Positions 35,563 to 45,890 are shown, counted from the stretch's first letter. The stretch: 64,000 nt of DNA from Acinetobacter puyangensis (GCF_900096995.1 NZ_OANT01000012.1:1-64000), one strand, 5' to 3'. Numbers and translations: made by a program. Notes: generated by a model not told the origin, from the sequence alone.

Positions 35563-38376
35563 ATGCAACGACAATCTGAAACGTTCTGGCACCGCTTTAA
35601 AATAACAAATGCTTATGGGCAATTGATTGCGCTTATTTTTGTGCCGATTATGATTTTGGCATGTACTGGCGCGATTCTGGTGTTAAAAGAAACCTCTCGC
35701 TCAATTCAGGCTCAGCAAGTCTCGGCAGCGTCTGCTATTTTAACCCGTTACAACAAGACCTCTTCGACCTTACTGGATTTGATCCAGCATCATCCAAATC
35801 AATACCCACAAGCCCAAGCCATTTTGCAATATATTTTGAATGAACCTGACCTGATGCGGGCAGCGCTGGTCGATATGCACGGCAATGCACGTTTATATGT
35901 GGGCTATAAACAAAAACTACCTTGGCCCCAATTTCCAATTACCAGTAATGTCTTTGGTCCAATCCATATCAATGACGGCAATATCTATGGGATGCGGGTC
36001 GGCTATAGTGAAGATGGTCCGATCTGGCTACTGATCGAACTTAACAACCAGTCACTGACCATTGCGCGGTATCGGGTGTGGCTGGCACTGAGTATTACCG
36101 GATTATTAACCCTATTATTACTATTACTGTGCCTTAATTTTTATTCCCGTCGCTGGATTGCGCCGATGTATGAAATCCGTCTGCAACTACAACGCATGAA
36201 TGCGGACAATCTGGGCAAACCTTTCCAAGCCAAAAGCTCGGGTGAATTGGGATTATTACAAAAAGATATTGCCAAGCTCTTAAAACGTCTGCATTTTAGT
36301 TTTCTGGAATTAAAAGAACATACCGAACAAACAGAAGATGATTTACGTAAGACACTGGATACATTAGAAGTACAGAATATTACCTATAAGCAAGCACGCG
36401 ATCAGGCAATCACTTCCAATCAGGCCAAATCCGTGTTTCTAGCCAATATCAGTCATGAACTCCGTACACCACTGAATAGTATTGATGGCTTTATTCATCT
36501 GATGTTACGCCGTGGTCATTTGAATGATGAAAACCTGATGTATGTGCAAACCATTCGCAAATCCTCAGCCCATCTTCTGGCCTTGATTAATGACGTACTG
36601 GATTTCTCCAAAATTGATGCAGGTAAACTAGAACTAGAAGTTGCCCCTTTTCATCTGGAAGAAGCTATTTTTGATGTGATGGACATGCTTTCTCCACTTG
36701 CCTGTGAAAAACACATCAACATGGCCATTTATTATGATGAAGCCTTGCCAATTGCGGTACATGGTGATGTATTGCGTTTCAAACAAATTCTGACCAATCT
36801 GGTTTCAAACGCTATTAAGTTTACACCTGAGGGCGATATTATTGTCCGTACCCGTCTGGAACAGGAGCAATATAATCGAATCACGTTGCACTGTAGTGTT
36901 CAGGACAGTGGCATCGGTTTAAGTGGCACCGATCGTAAAAAATTATTTGCCTCATTTTCACAAGGCGATACCTCGGTTACACGTCAATTTGGGGGTACCG
37001 GTCTGGGACTTGCTATCTCCAAACAACTGGTGCATTTAATGCATGGGCAGATTGGCTTTGAAGATAATCAGGAACGCAACCCAACCGAAAAAGGCGCAAC
37101 ATTCTGGTTTACGGCACAGTTGGAATTACCACAGGAACAACCTGTGCAGCAGCAAGACCTTTCGCAATTCCATATCCTGAGCTATATTTCACATCCAGCC
37201 ACGGCTAATATTCTCAAACATTATCTGGAAGGATATGGTGCGCAACATAGCGAAGCAGGTTCTATTCTGGATTTGTTCAGCCGCCTAAAACAATTCAATC
37301 AATATGATGAAAAAGGCTGGGTGTTTGTCGATCACTCTGGTGATACCGAGGCATTATTGCAAGAATTACGCAGTCGTTATGGCGGCAATCTGGTAATTTA
37401 TGGTTATCAAATGTTGCTGGATCCAAGCCTATTGCAGAAATATCATGCCATCGCACTCAATCAACCGATTAGCCGTAGCAATCTGTTAAAGATTTTCTAT
37501 TCCGATCAGAATAAAACCTATGTCGAACCCTTTGATGGTCGCGGTTTACATGTGCTTGCCGTTGATGATCATTTACCCAATTTGATTGTACTAGAAGCAT
37601 TGCTGAATGAACTTAATGTCGAAGTCACCACCGCAATTAGCGGACAAATGGCATTAAATCGTATTCAGGAATGTGTCGATCATAATTTACCGATGTATGA
37701 TCTGATTTTTATGGATATCCAGATGCCGGTGATGTCCGGTATAGAAACCACACAGGCCATTCGTGCACTGGAATACTCGCTTGAACGGCACACAACCTTG
37801 CCAATCATTGCCCTGACCGCCCATGCCATGGCAGAGGAAAAAGAAAAACTGATCAAAGCGGGTATGAATGACTACGTCACAAAACCAATCCAACTTGAAC
37901 AACTGATCCAGATCCTCACCACATGGACCAATGTTAATCAGAAAGAATACCGTCTCGAACAGGAACCCACATCACCCATCATTACAACAGAGGCGAGTGA
38001 ACACGACATTATTTTAGACTGGAATAAGAGTATAGAGCTCTCGGCCAATAAAGTAGATTTAGCAAAAGATCTGTTAAAAATGTTGATCAAAAGCTTTGAA
38101 AAAGAACAACAGGAAATGCAACAACTGATTGACGATGAAGATTTCCCGCAACTTGAACACAATCTACATCGCCTGTATGGTGCAAGTCGGTATATTGGTG
38201 TGCCCAAACTACAGGAAATTTCGGGCGAATTTGAACAATTTGTTTCGCAACTTCGTAAACAGAAAAAAGTTGCTGATGACATATTTATCGAACAGGTTGC
38301 GCAGCGCTTTGCCCTATTGCTGGAGGCCATGGAACAAATTAAACTGGCAGCACAACCTTATCTTTCCGAAGACTAA
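35563..38376 (+). CDS. gacS: GacS/BarA hybrid sensor histidine kinase
   Basis: Membrane sensor that phosphorylates the response regulator GacA and so controls regulatory RNAs, virulence and metabolism. Domain order over 937 aa: TM1 (about 20-42), periplasmic loop, TM2 (about 172-195), HAMP, HisKA with His298 in SHELRTPLNS, HATPase with DSGIGL and GGTGLGLAIS, a degenerate region, receiver with Asp718 in IFMDIQMPVMSG, and HPt with His869 in HNLHRLYGAS. LYG replaces the more common LKG after the HPt His. The tripartite H-D-H relay is complete. GacA is not in the window. Confidence 0.95.
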   Translation: MQRQSETFWHRFKITNAYGQLIALIFVPIMILACTGAILVLKETSRSIQAQQVSAASAILTRYNKTSSTLLDLIQHHPNQYPQAQAILQYILNEPDLMRAALVDMHGNARLYVGYKQKLPWPQFPITSNVFGPIHINDGNIYGMRVGYSEDGPIWLLIELNNQSLTIARYRVWLALSITGLLTLLLLLLCLNFYSRRWIAPMYEIRLQLQRMNADNLGKPFQAKSSGELGLLQKDIAKLLKRLHFSFLELKEHTEQTEDDLRKTLDTLEVQNITYKQARDQAITSNQAKSVFLANISHELRTPLNSIDGFIHLMLRRGHLNDENLMYVQTIRKSSAHLLALINDVLDFSKIDAGKLELEVAPFHLEEAIFDVMDMLSPLACEKHINMAIYYDEALPIAVHGDVLRFKQILTNLVSNAIKFTPEGDIIVRTRLEQEQYNRITLHCSVQDSGIGLSGTDRKKLFASFSQGDTSVTRQFGGTGLGLAISKQLVHLMHGQIGFEDNQERNPTEKGATFWFTAQLELPQEQPVQQQDLSQFHILSYISHPATANILKHYLEGYGAQHSEAGSILDLFSRLKQFNQYDEKGWVFVDHSGDTEALLQELRSRYGGNLVIYGYQMLLDPSLLQKYHAIALNQPISRSNLLKIFYSDQNKTYVEPFDGRGLHVLAVDDHLPNLIVLEALLNELNVEVTTAISGQMALNRIQECVDHNLPMYDLIFMDIQMPVMSGIETTQAIRALEYSLERHTTLPIIALTAHAMAEEKEKLIKAGMNDYVTKPIQLEQLIQILTTWTNVNQKEYRLEQEPTSPIITTEASEHDIILDWNKSIELSANKVDLAKDLLKMLIKSFEKEQQEMQQLIDDEDFPQLEHNLHRLYGASRYIGVPKLQEISGEFEQFVSQLRKQKKVADDIFIEQVAQRFALLLEAMEQIKLAAQPYLSED

Positions 38377-38505
38377 ATCAAGGAACAAAAGGACCTGAGC
38401 AATAAAAGCAGACCATGAACCATGCGTCAGATTTCATGATTTGCTTGATATCCAGACATGCTATGCTGAGTCATCATTCAAAAATCATAATGATTTGATG
38501 GAGGC

Positions 38506-39303
38506 ATGATGTCACTCGTCACCTTGGATATTCAAGACAATGGAATTGCAACAGTATCATTAAATCGACCGGATAAACGCAATGCCATGAGCTTTGCCTT
38601 ATTGCGACAACTGATCAAAACTGCTCAACAACTGAAAAAAAATAGAAACGTACGTTGTGTCATTCTCACTGGAAGCAATCAGATATTTAGTTCAGGCATC
38701 GATTTAAGCGACCTGAACAATCCCAAGAATAGCGCCTATGCGGTTTGGGAATTAGTAAAACCGGGACAAAGTCTATTTCAGAAGGCATTTTTGGTCTGGC
38801 AGGATTTACCTGTACCCGTGATTGCTGCAATCGAAGGCTATTGTTTTGGTGCAGGCATGCAATTGGCACTTGCAGCGGATATACGCATTAGTCACCCCGA
38901 TACCAAAATGTCCATCATGGAAAGCCGTTGGGGACTGGTGCCGGATATGGGACTTAGCCGTTCATTAAAAGGTTTGATTGCACTGGATCTGGCCAAGGAA
39001 TTGACCATGACTGCCCGAATTTTTGATGGGCAATATGCCAAAGACATTGGGCTGGTCACCCATATCAACCCACAGCCCTTACAACAGGCACAAACTTTGG
39101 CAGAAGAGTTACTTCAACGCTCACCGGATGCCTTGCTTGCAGCAAAACGAGTGTTACAGGCCATGGAACATCAACCACAAAAATCCCTGCGTCTTGAAAA
39201 AATCTGGCAATTACGTCTGCTACTGGGTAAAAACAGTCAACTGGCACGTAAAAAAGATAAACAACCAGAGACCACTTTTTTAGCTCGACAATATCGTGGC
39301 TAA
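38506..39303 (+). CDS. Crotonase-family enoyl-CoA hydratase/isomerase
   Basis: 265-aa acyl-CoA enzyme. The oxyanion-hole motifs are SSGIDLSDL near 63-71 and CFGAGMQLALAADIR near 114-128, and the catalytic-loop segment ESRWGLVPDMG near 143-153. The C-terminal RRRG-like trimer tail is replaced by basic residues. GGAGG lies just before two consecutive ATGs (38506 and 38509), and the second has better spacing. Downstream, two more enzymes run in the same direction, but gaps of 85 and 58 bases leave co-transcription uncertain. Confidence 0.88.
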   Translation: MMSLVTLDIQDNGIATVSLNRPDKRNAMSFALLRQLIKTAQQLKKNRNVRCVILTGSNQIFSSGIDLSDLNNPKNSAYAVWELVKPGQSLFQKAFLVWQDLPVPVIAAIEGYCFGAGMQLALAADIRISHPDTKMSIMESRWGLVPDMGLSRSLKGLIALDLAKELTMTARIFDGQYAKDIGLVTHINPQPLQQAQTLAEELLQRSPDALLAAKRVLQAMEHQPQKSLRLEKIWQLRLLLGKNSQLARKKDKQPETTFLARQYRG

Positions 39304-39388
39304 TTTTTACCTCATGATCTTGGCTCAATCATTTTAAGTGATGTTTTTTATGGCATTATTAAGTGATTAAATCAAAGTGAAATCACGA

Positions 39389-40255
39389 ATGAATACAGAT
39401 AAAACAATTGCTTTTTTGGGTATGGGACTGATGGGCAGTCGCATGAGCAAGCGATTGATTGATGCTGGCTTTAAGGTAGCGGTGTGGAATCGTACAGCCA
39501 GTGCTTGCGAACCGATCATTGCCTATGGGGCAGAAGCGCTGGAACTAAAAAATATCGGACAATATCCGATTGTCATGTTGTGTCTTGCTGATGATACCGC
39601 GGTCACTACCGTGGTGGAACACATTCTGCCCGACCTGCAAGAAAATCAGATCTGTATTGATTTTTCCAGTTTATCAGTTTCTGCAACCACACAATTGGCA
39701 AAAAAAGTATCAGAAAAACAGGTCAACTGGATTGATTCTCCTGTCTCCGGTGGCGTTGCAGGTGCAGAACAAGGCACGCTGGTGATCTTTGCCGGAGGTG
39801 ATGCCAAACTTATTCAAGCATTGCATCCTGTCTATGCGCCTCTTGCGCAGCGGGTCACCTGCATGGGCGCTACCGGAACGGGACAAGCCACCAAAATCTG
39901 TAATCAGTTAATTGTTGCTGCCAGCAGCACCCTCATTGCCGAAGCTGTGGCACTGGCACAAAACGCCGGTGTCGATGCCAACCTACTTGCACCTGCACTG
40001 TCCGGTGGTTTTGCCGACTCCAAGCCCTTCCAGATCTTGTCACCGCGTATGGCCAGCCAAAATTTTGAACCGGTACAATGGAAAGTGCAAACGCTCAGCA
40101 AAGATCTGAATAATGCGGTTAATCTGGCAGATCAAGTAGGTTTAAACCTGCCTATGGCAGCGCATGCCCTCACCCAGTTACAACAACACCAACAACAAGG
40201 ATTTGCCGAAAAAGATCTTTCTACGTTAATCTTAAGTATCAAAAGTACGATCTAG
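39389..40255 (+). CDS. 3-hydroxyisobutyrate dehydrogenase / tartronate-semialdehyde reductase-like
   Basis: 288-aa NAD(P)-dependent beta-hydroxyacid dehydrogenase: Rossmann GMGLMG at 11-16, substrate loop SPVSGGVAGA near 119-128 and the catalytic Lys in GTGQATKICNQL near 172. Family members include MmsB (valine catabolism) and GlxR (glyoxylate pathway). Pairing with a hydroxypyruvate isomerase-like gene favours GlxR-type tartronate-semialdehyde chemistry, but the crotonase neighbour would suit valine breakdown. The start ATG 39389 is four codons inside the frame that opens with GTG 39377. Confidence 0.85.
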   Translation: MNTDKTIAFLGMGLMGSRMSKRLIDAGFKVAVWNRTASACEPIIAYGAEALELKNIGQYPIVMLCLADDTAVTTVVEHILPDLQENQICIDFSSLSVSATTQLAKKVSEKQVNWIDSPVSGGVAGAEQGTLVIFAGGDAKLIQALHPVYAPLAQRVTCMGATGTGQATKICNQLIVAASSTLIAEAVALAQNAGVDANLLAPALSGGFADSKPFQILSPRMASQNFEPVQWKVQTLSKDLNNAVNLADQVGLNLPMAAHALTQLQQHQQQGFAEKDLSTLILSIKSTI

Positions 40256-40313
40256 TGTTTATGATATTGTATTGCTGCAATAAAATAATTCATAAATGCT
40301 TAGGGAAAATCTC

Positions 40314-41090
40314 ATGTTAAATCTCGCTGTCAATCTTTCAATGATCTTTACCGAAGTTCCACTGATTGAGCGTTTTGCACTGGCAAAACAGCAAGGCTTT
40401 CATGCAGTAGAAATTCAATTTCCTTATGAATTAAGCATTGTGCAAATCCAGCAACAACTTGATCAGCATGATCTTGATCTGGTCCTGATTAATGTTCCGG
40501 CTGGTGATTTGATGCAAGGCGGCAACGGTCTAGCGGGAATTCCCGGTAAAGAAATTGAATTTGCGCTTGCGGTTAAACATGCCATGGAATATGCATCCAG
40601 CCTAAAAGTACCTACGGTCAATATTCTGGCAGGCAAACAACCCTTAGATGCAGATTTGCTGCCATGTCTACAAACCCTGGCGGAAAATTTAAAATTCGCC
40701 TGTGATGCCTTCCAAGATGAAAACATCACCCCAGCCATCGAAATGATCAACGATATCGATATGCCAAGGTTTTTGATTCAGAATCTTGCACAAGGTCAGG
40801 AAATGCTGGAAGTGGTCAATCATCCTGCGCTTAAGCTGCAATACGATTGTTATCATATGGCAATGATGGGAGAAAATGTACTGAAAGGTTTACAGGAAAA
40901 TATCCAGCATATTGCCCATATTCAGTTTGCAGATTATCCAAACCGACACGAACCCTCCACTGGCAGAATCAATTATCCTAAAATTTTTGACTGGATTCAG
41001 CAAAGTACCTATCTGGGATATTGTGCAGCAGAATACAAACCCAGCCAACACTCTCAAGATAGTTTTGACTGGTTAAAGAGTTATATCTAA
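40314..41090 (+). CDS. Hydroxypyruvate isomerase-like TIM barrel
   Basis: 258-aa xylose-isomerase-like TIM-barrel protein of the Hyi/OtnI group, which interconverts hydroxypyruvate and tartronate semialdehyde or acts on related sugar acids. Motifs: NLSMIFTEVPLIERFALA at the N-terminus, EMINDIDMPRFLI near 149-161, YDCYHMAMMGEN near 181 and the metal-region HIQFADYPNRHEPSTG near 210. AGGGA lies seven bases before ATG 40314, favouring it over ATG 40296. Only the glyoxylate carboligase is missing for a glycerate pathway. Confidence 0.85.
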   Translation: MLNLAVNLSMIFTEVPLIERFALAKQQGFHAVEIQFPYELSIVQIQQQLDQHDLDLVLINVPAGDLMQGGNGLAGIPGKEIEFALAVKHAMEYASSLKVPTVNILAGKQPLDADLLPCLQTLAENLKFACDAFQDENITPAIEMINDIDMPRFLIQNLAQGQEMLEVVNHPALKLQYDCYHMAMMGENVLKGLQENIQHIAHIQFADYPNRHEPSTGRINYPKIFDWIQQSTYLGYCAAEYKPSQHSQDSFDWLKSYI

Positions 41091-41157
41091 TAACAGGAAA
41101 AAAACCTCGGAAATACGCTTCGACCTACAGGATAAATAAATTATGTTTTTTATTTTA

Positions 41158-41190
41158 CAGGCATACACTCTGTAGGAATATGTATGCCTG
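41158..41190. terminator. Convergent terminator, Hyi-like / CocE-like
   Basis: CAGGCATACA (41158-41167) and TGTATGCCTG (41181-41190) pair perfectly over 10 bp around a 13-nt loop between convergent genes. Flanks are A/T-rich on both sides. Confidence 0.75.
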
Positions 41191-41218
41191 TATTTAATTT
41201 AGTGATTGTCAAATGACA

Positions 41219-43057
41219 TTATCTTTTATTGGGAATAAAAGGAAGCAAGATATAACTATCAAACTTTCCACCAGTATAAATGGTTTGTTTTCCTTTAAAT
41301 TCTGCTGCGTCTCGCCCTAAATGCATAAATGGCGTGGTTGATTGAAAAGGACCATCACTCTGGCTTGGAAAACTAAAGTCCCGTCCTTGAATAGTCAATG
41401 CCAGCGTATAATTTGGTGGGACAACAATACTAGTCGGCCAAATTTCAATATCTGCTGGATAGGGCACATTAGGCTGCACTGCAAGTTTCTCTGTATGCAA
41501 ATGTATCGGTTGATATGTTGTTGATTTTTCCCGATCAAGTTCTCTATGTGATAAACGCAGCCAACCATGTGTAACAGGGATAGCTGGTGCATTGGAGCCT
41601 TCAAAGGTTATATCTTTACCAGTTGGATCCAGTAATCTGACTGTTAAAAACAAATCTGCATCTGTGGTGGAAGAACTAACCCAAAGCTTAGCCATTAATG
41701 GTCCTGTGAATTCTCGATACTGTTTGCTAGATGGTAATTTAAAAGTCACACCATTAGATAAGGCATCGTATGAAACCGTAGTCTGCCGATGAGAAGTATT
41801 AGATTCTAATTTTAAATCACCACTGCTAAGGTAATATTTCTGGAATTGTGTTCCTTCAAGTGGCCAGTTTTTTTCTGCTCGTATTTTATTTCCCCTGACA
41901 GGATCCCGAACAGTGATGGTTACATTCGGCTGGTTATTAAATGCATGAACATCATCCTTTAAGAAACGATCAAAAAAGTCTTTTTGGATTTTAAACTCCT
42001 GATAAAATGGTGAAAAATGGTCACTAGAATGCATTCTCAACCACTTCTGCTTGGAGCTTACTCCTAAATATCCATCTAAATTTCCACGTAAATGTAGCCC
42101 TGCACCTGCCCAGTTTCCAACGGATAAAACGGGTATATCAATTCTGGATAAATCTGGTGTTTTCTGGTCATAGAAACTTCCATCAAATGGTTTGGACAAC
42201 ATGTCCTCCAGCATTGATGTTCGACTATTCAGCAGATAAGATTCCGGCTGTGCTGTACCAACCGCAGAACCACCAACGACTGCATCGACAAATGTGCTTT
42301 GCCCATTGCCATGCTGATTCGGTAAAATTTGTTTGTTATACCATAAACTTACAAATTGCGTAGAAGGAATACCGCCATGATAAGCAATGTCACGATAAGC
42401 ATCAACGGCACCTTCCCATGGAATAATTGCTGCCAGACCTTTAGGTTTTAATGCAGCTACCTGCCATTGATTAATGGCATAGTAAGAGATTCCCAGCAAG
42501 CCAACTTTACCATTAGACCAATTTTGTGTTGAAGCCCATTCAATCAATTCCTTGTAGTCCTGAGTTTCTCTTGAGCCCAATGGATCAAGATAACCGGAAG
42601 TTTTGCCTGAACCACGTGAATCGGCATGAATTACAATATAACCTTCAGGAACCCAACGTTCAGGATCTGGCATTTCCCAGCGCATAAATTGACAGGTAGA
42701 ACCTTTACACAAATCTGGTATTTTCTGCGTCATTTTTTTCCATGCATCCAGATAAGGCTGTGCCGTCTGCCATGCCACATCTTTGCCATAAAGACCATGG
42801 GTAATAATCACTGGATATTTACCCGGTGCCTTGGGTCGATAAATATTGATATGAAGTGGTAAACCATCACTCATATTCACCGTTCGATCATATTCAAAAA
42901 CCACATCTGGATTTGGAAAAGCCTTGATATCTGGTGTCTCTACCACATTATTTTGATTAACTGCACCGTCCTGTGCATGTACATGGGTAGTCAGCATCAG
43001 CTGCGTCAAAGTGATAGTTATCGTCAAAAAAAGCATTTTTGTTTTTTTAAACAACAT
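41219..43057 (-). CDS. Secreted CocE/NonD-family serine hydrolase
   Basis: 612-aa exported alpha/beta hydrolase of the cocaine-esterase / X-Pro dipeptidyl-peptidase type. Signal peptide ends HVHA/QD near residue 28. The nucleophile is Ser191 in LLGISYYAINQW, close to the family motif G-x-S-Y-x-G with the last Gly as Ala; the oxyanion Tyr is Tyr192-like or in ITHGLYG near 85-91. The C-terminal jelly-roll domain begins near 390. Members cleave esters or amides, and the substrate is unknown. It is divergent from an AraC regulator and next to a FadL porin, suggesting an external ester whose product is imported. Confidence 0.87.
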   Translation of the reverse strand: MLFKKTKMLFLTITITLTQLMLTTHVHAQDGAVNQNNVVETPDIKAFPNPDVVFEYDRTVNMSDGLPLHINIYRPKAPGKYPVIITHGLYGKDVAWQTAQPYLDAWKKMTQKIPDLCKGSTCQFMRWEMPDPERWVPEGYIVIHADSRGSGKTSGYLDPLGSRETQDYKELIEWASTQNWSNGKVGLLGISYYAINQWQVAALKPKGLAAIIPWEGAVDAYRDIAYHGGIPSTQFVSLWYNKQILPNQHGNGQSTFVDAVVGGSAVGTAQPESYLLNSRTSMLEDMLSKPFDGSFYDQKTPDLSRIDIPVLSVGNWAGAGLHLRGNLDGYLGVSSKQKWLRMHSSDHFSPFYQEFKIQKDFFDRFLKDDVHAFNNQPNVTITVRDPVRGNKIRAEKNWPLEGTQFQKYYLSSGDLKLESNTSHRQTTVSYDALSNGVTFKLPSSKQYREFTGPLMAKLWVSSSTTDADLFLTVRLLDPTGKDITFEGSNAPAIPVTHGWLRLSHRELDREKSTTYQPIHLHTEKLAVQPNVPYPADIEIWPTSIVVPPNYTLALTIQGRDFSFPSQSDGPFQSTTPFMHLGRDAAEFKGKQTIYTGGKFDSYILLPFIPNKR

Positions 43058-43384
43058 GTTGTATTCTCTCCTTAAGCATATATTTTAAAACTTGAACCAT
43101 ACCTTACGCCGATTTAATCGATCACTAGGAAGCTAGAAAAAATTGCGTTAAGATGATTACAGCACCAATTTTTTACTGCTTCAAGCCAAGGTTAAAAGTC
43201 ATAAATAATGCCGATTACCCTAATTTTAAAATAATAATACAAGGATAAATAATTTATTTTGATAGATATTAACCAATAGCTCCACAGGTAAATATCTTAT
43301 TAAAAAAGAATAACCATAAAATATTTTTTGGTTATTTATACAATAGCAGATTTAAATGTATTAAGCACATATGGAAGTGATAAA
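43058..43384. promoter_or_regulatory. Divergent promoter region, CocE-like / AraC
   Basis: About 330 very AT-rich non-coding bases between the hydrolase and the AraC gene. Promoters for both must lie here. The AraC gene has GGAAG seven bases before its ATG. I see no clear inverted repeats. Confidence 0.5.
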
Positions 43385-44428
43385 ATGAATTTTGACAATC
43401 ATATCTTGACCCGCCCAATTATGCCGATTCATCTTCCTTCGGTTTTTATAAATATGTGTCTTTCCCGTGGTTATCAAATTGAACATTTATTAAAAAATAC
43501 TGGACTAGAATTACAGGATTTTTCTAATTTGCAAAATAAATTAAATTTACAACAAATAGAAATCATGATTAATAATGCTTTCATGATCTCTAATGATGTG
43601 ACTTTATCAATTGCCTACAGCCAATATATCCGATTATCACATTTAGGTTCATTAGGTATTGCTATTTTAAATGCTCCAACACTGAAACATATAATTAGTA
43701 CTATCATAAAATATTCATGCTTAATTGATCCAGCAATATTTTTGGATAATCGAATTATTAAAAATAATCTACATCTGTTCTTTGGCGAAAAATTTTTTTC
43801 GACTAAAAATCACCCCTATTCACATGAAGCTTTATGTTTATCAATTATAAAGTTACTGGAGCTAGTAATTGAAGATAAATTGCCTCAACTTAAAATTTAC
43901 ATGAACACACCTAAACCATTCTATGCAGATAAATTTAAATTTTTAAATTCTCCAATTTACTGGGAATGCCCACAAAGTAAAATTGTATTTAATGTTCATA
44001 TTTTAGATAAACCGCTACCTGGTGCAAACTCTCTTGCTTTCTTAAAAGCCATTGACGCATGTGAATATGAATATAACTTGCAATTAAAAAATGATGATGC
44101 ATGGTTATTAAAACTAAAATCCATTATTTTAAAAAATATACAAAACACTTTGACCGCAGAAAAAATTTCAAATTCTCTGAATTTATCTCGTAGAACTTTT
44201 TTTAGAAAACTTGAAAAATACAATTTAAGCTATGAACAATTAATTGCAAGCACAAAATCTGAATTGGCGATAAAAAATTTAATTAATGAAAAAGGTGAAA
44301 TAAAAAAAGTTGCCGACTATTTAGGGTATAGCGATATTTCAAGTTTCTCCAAAGCATTTAAACGTTGGTATGGAATCACACCAAAACAGTGGTATATTAA
44401 ATATCAATCTGGTGAATATTTAATTTAA
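43385..44428 (+). CDS. AraC-family regulator (OruR/arabinose_bd type)
   Basis: 347-aa regulator. The N-terminal region resembles the OruR-type effector domain found in regulators of fatty-acid, ester or amine genes, and the C-terminal double helix-turn-helix is seen in TAEKISNSLNLSRRTFFRKL and IKKVADYLGYSDISSFSKAFKRWYG. I use ATG 43385. The coding sequence is markedly more AT-rich (many AAA, AAT, TTA) than the housekeeping genes around it, a possible sign of acquisition. It probably controls the adjacent hydrolase and FadL genes. Confidence 0.87.
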   Translation: MNFDNHILTRPIMPIHLPSVFINMCLSRGYQIEHLLKNTGLELQDFSNLQNKLNLQQIEIMINNAFMISNDVTLSIAYSQYIRLSHLGSLGIAILNAPTLKHIISTIIKYSCLIDPAIFLDNRIIKNNLHLFFGEKFFSTKNHPYSHEALCLSIIKLLELVIEDKLPQLKIYMNTPKPFYADKFKFLNSPIYWECPQSKIVFNVHILDKPLPGANSLAFLKAIDACEYEYNLQLKNDDAWLLKLKSIILKNIQNTLTAEKISNSLNLSRRTFFRKLEKYNLSYEQLIASTKSELAIKNLINEKGEIKKVADYLGYSDISSFSKAFKRWYGITPKQWYIKYQSGEYLI

Positions 44429-44609
44429 TCAGCAGATTGACATCCATAAATATCATATACAAATTAAAAATATCAAAGTTAATTATGTATTGAATAAAAA
44501 CTTGACACAGTAAAACATGCTTTTGGCACGATCGAACCAAAAAAAATTATATGTTTAGCCAAGAATAAAACTTCAATAAAGTAATGTACTTTCCAGGAAG
44601 GAAAACAAT

Positions 44610-45818
44610 ATGAAAACCGTATCATGCATACTTTTCTCAGTTCTTTTTATCAATATTTCAAATACATATGCAGCCGCATTAGACCGATCAGGACAGTCTA
44701 TTGCCACATTTTTACAAGCCGGCAATTATGCTGAAATTGGCATTTCTATCGTGAACCCTCATGTTTCTGGACAGCTTAAATCAGATTTCAATAAAGGTGG
44801 TTTGACTCAGGCAGCAAATATGGATACAGGTAATGTTGCACATGGTACACTTTTACCTTCTGCTACCCTAAAATTCCAGCTCAATGAGCATTTGTCATTA
44901 GGCCTTTTATATGACCATCCATTTGGTGCAGATGCCAGTTATCCGATTAAACAATATCCAGCTTATACCCAAGATCAAGAAAGAACCGCAACTCAAGTCA
45001 GTATTCAAAGTCTGAGTAGCATCCTTGGCTACCAACCCGATATGCACTGGAATTTTTATGCTGGTCCAGTTTTACAGCTTGCTGAGGGACAGAATAAAAC
45101 CCGTGGTGCAGGCTATAACTGGTTACGTTATGACATGAAAATTTCCGATACCGTAGAAGCCGGTTGGCTAGCAGGTTTTGCTTATACCATACCGGAAAAG
45201 GCAATTAAGACCTCTTTAACCTATCGTTCTGAGATTCGACATAAAACTGACGTAACAGAATCGGTAAGTGCACTACATCCTATCAATGGTGTAATAGATT
45301 TTGGCATAGACACCCAACAAATCATCTTACGATCTCCACAAAGCATCAATTTGGAGCTACAAACGGGGATTCTACCCAAAACCATTGCCTATGCTAATTT
45401 GCGTTGGGTGGACTGGTCTAAATTTGATGTTTCTCCACCTAAGCTATATCAAAGCACACAAGCATTACTAGGTAAAGGTATTGCACTAGTTGCCTATAAA
45501 GACGATCAATTTTCTGCAAATTTTGGTGTTGGTAGAAAAATCAATGATCAATGGTCTAGTTCTATTACACTTGGCTGGGATAGTGGTGCAGGTGACCCGA
45601 TTACTACACTTGGCCCAACCAAGGGTTATTGGAGTCTGGGGCTTGCAAGCAAATTTAATCCATCATCAAAATATTCTATCGGTTTTGGTATCAAATATTT
45701 CTGGTTAGGTGATGCCAAATCACAACCTGCTTCGGATTTTGCTACACAACGTTATGATGGTATTTTTAAAAATAATTACGCTTGGGGGTATGGGCTGAAT
45801 TTTGGTTATCGATTTTAA
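44610..45818 (+). CDS. FadL/TodX-family outer-membrane porin
   Basis: 402-aa outer-membrane channel for long-chain fatty acids or other hydrophobic molecules. Signal peptide ends TYA/AA near residue 22; the N-terminal hatch starts LDRSGQSIATFLQAGNYAEIG, typical of FadL, with alternating barrel strands following and ending in the aromatic YGLNFGYRF. It lies 180 bases after the AraC gene and near the secreted hydrolase. A TTGACA at 44502 has no matching -10. Confidence 0.9.
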   Translation: MKTVSCILFSVLFINISNTYAAALDRSGQSIATFLQAGNYAEIGISIVNPHVSGQLKSDFNKGGLTQAANMDTGNVAHGTLLPSATLKFQLNEHLSLGLLYDHPFGADASYPIKQYPAYTQDQERTATQVSIQSLSSILGYQPDMHWNFYAGPVLQLAEGQNKTRGAGYNWLRYDMKISDTVEAGWLAGFAYTIPEKAIKTSLTYRSEIRHKTDVTESVSALHPINGVIDFGIDTQQIILRSPQSINLELQTGILPKTIAYANLRWVDWSKFDVSPPKLYQSTQALLGKGIALVAYKDDQFSANFGVGRKINDQWSSSITLGWDSGAGDPITTLGPTKGYWSLGLASKFNPSSKYSIGFGIKYFWLGDAKSQPASDFATQRYDGIFKNNYAWGYGLNFGYRF

Positions 45819-45838
45819 TATTATCATCCCGATAAAAA

Positions 45839-45868
45839 AAGGAGAGGATATAATTTTATCCTCTCCTT
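45839..45868 (-). terminator. Terminator of DUF475 gene (bidirectional)
   Basis: AAGGAGAGGATA (45839-45850) and its complement (45857-45868) form a perfect 12-bp stem with a 6-nt loop. On the minus strand it runs into a T-tract, so it mainly ends the DUF475 gene; it can also stop the FadL transcript. Confidence 0.9.
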
Positions 45869-45890
45869 CTATTGACACAATATGCGATAT

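Noticed and set aside
44502..44530. Perfect -35 TTGACA before FadL
   Set aside because: No -10-like hexamer 16-18 bases downstream; kept only as a remark.
44523..44540. TTGGCACG, sigma-54 -24-like element before FadL
   Set aside because: No GC dinucleotide at the required -12 spacing.
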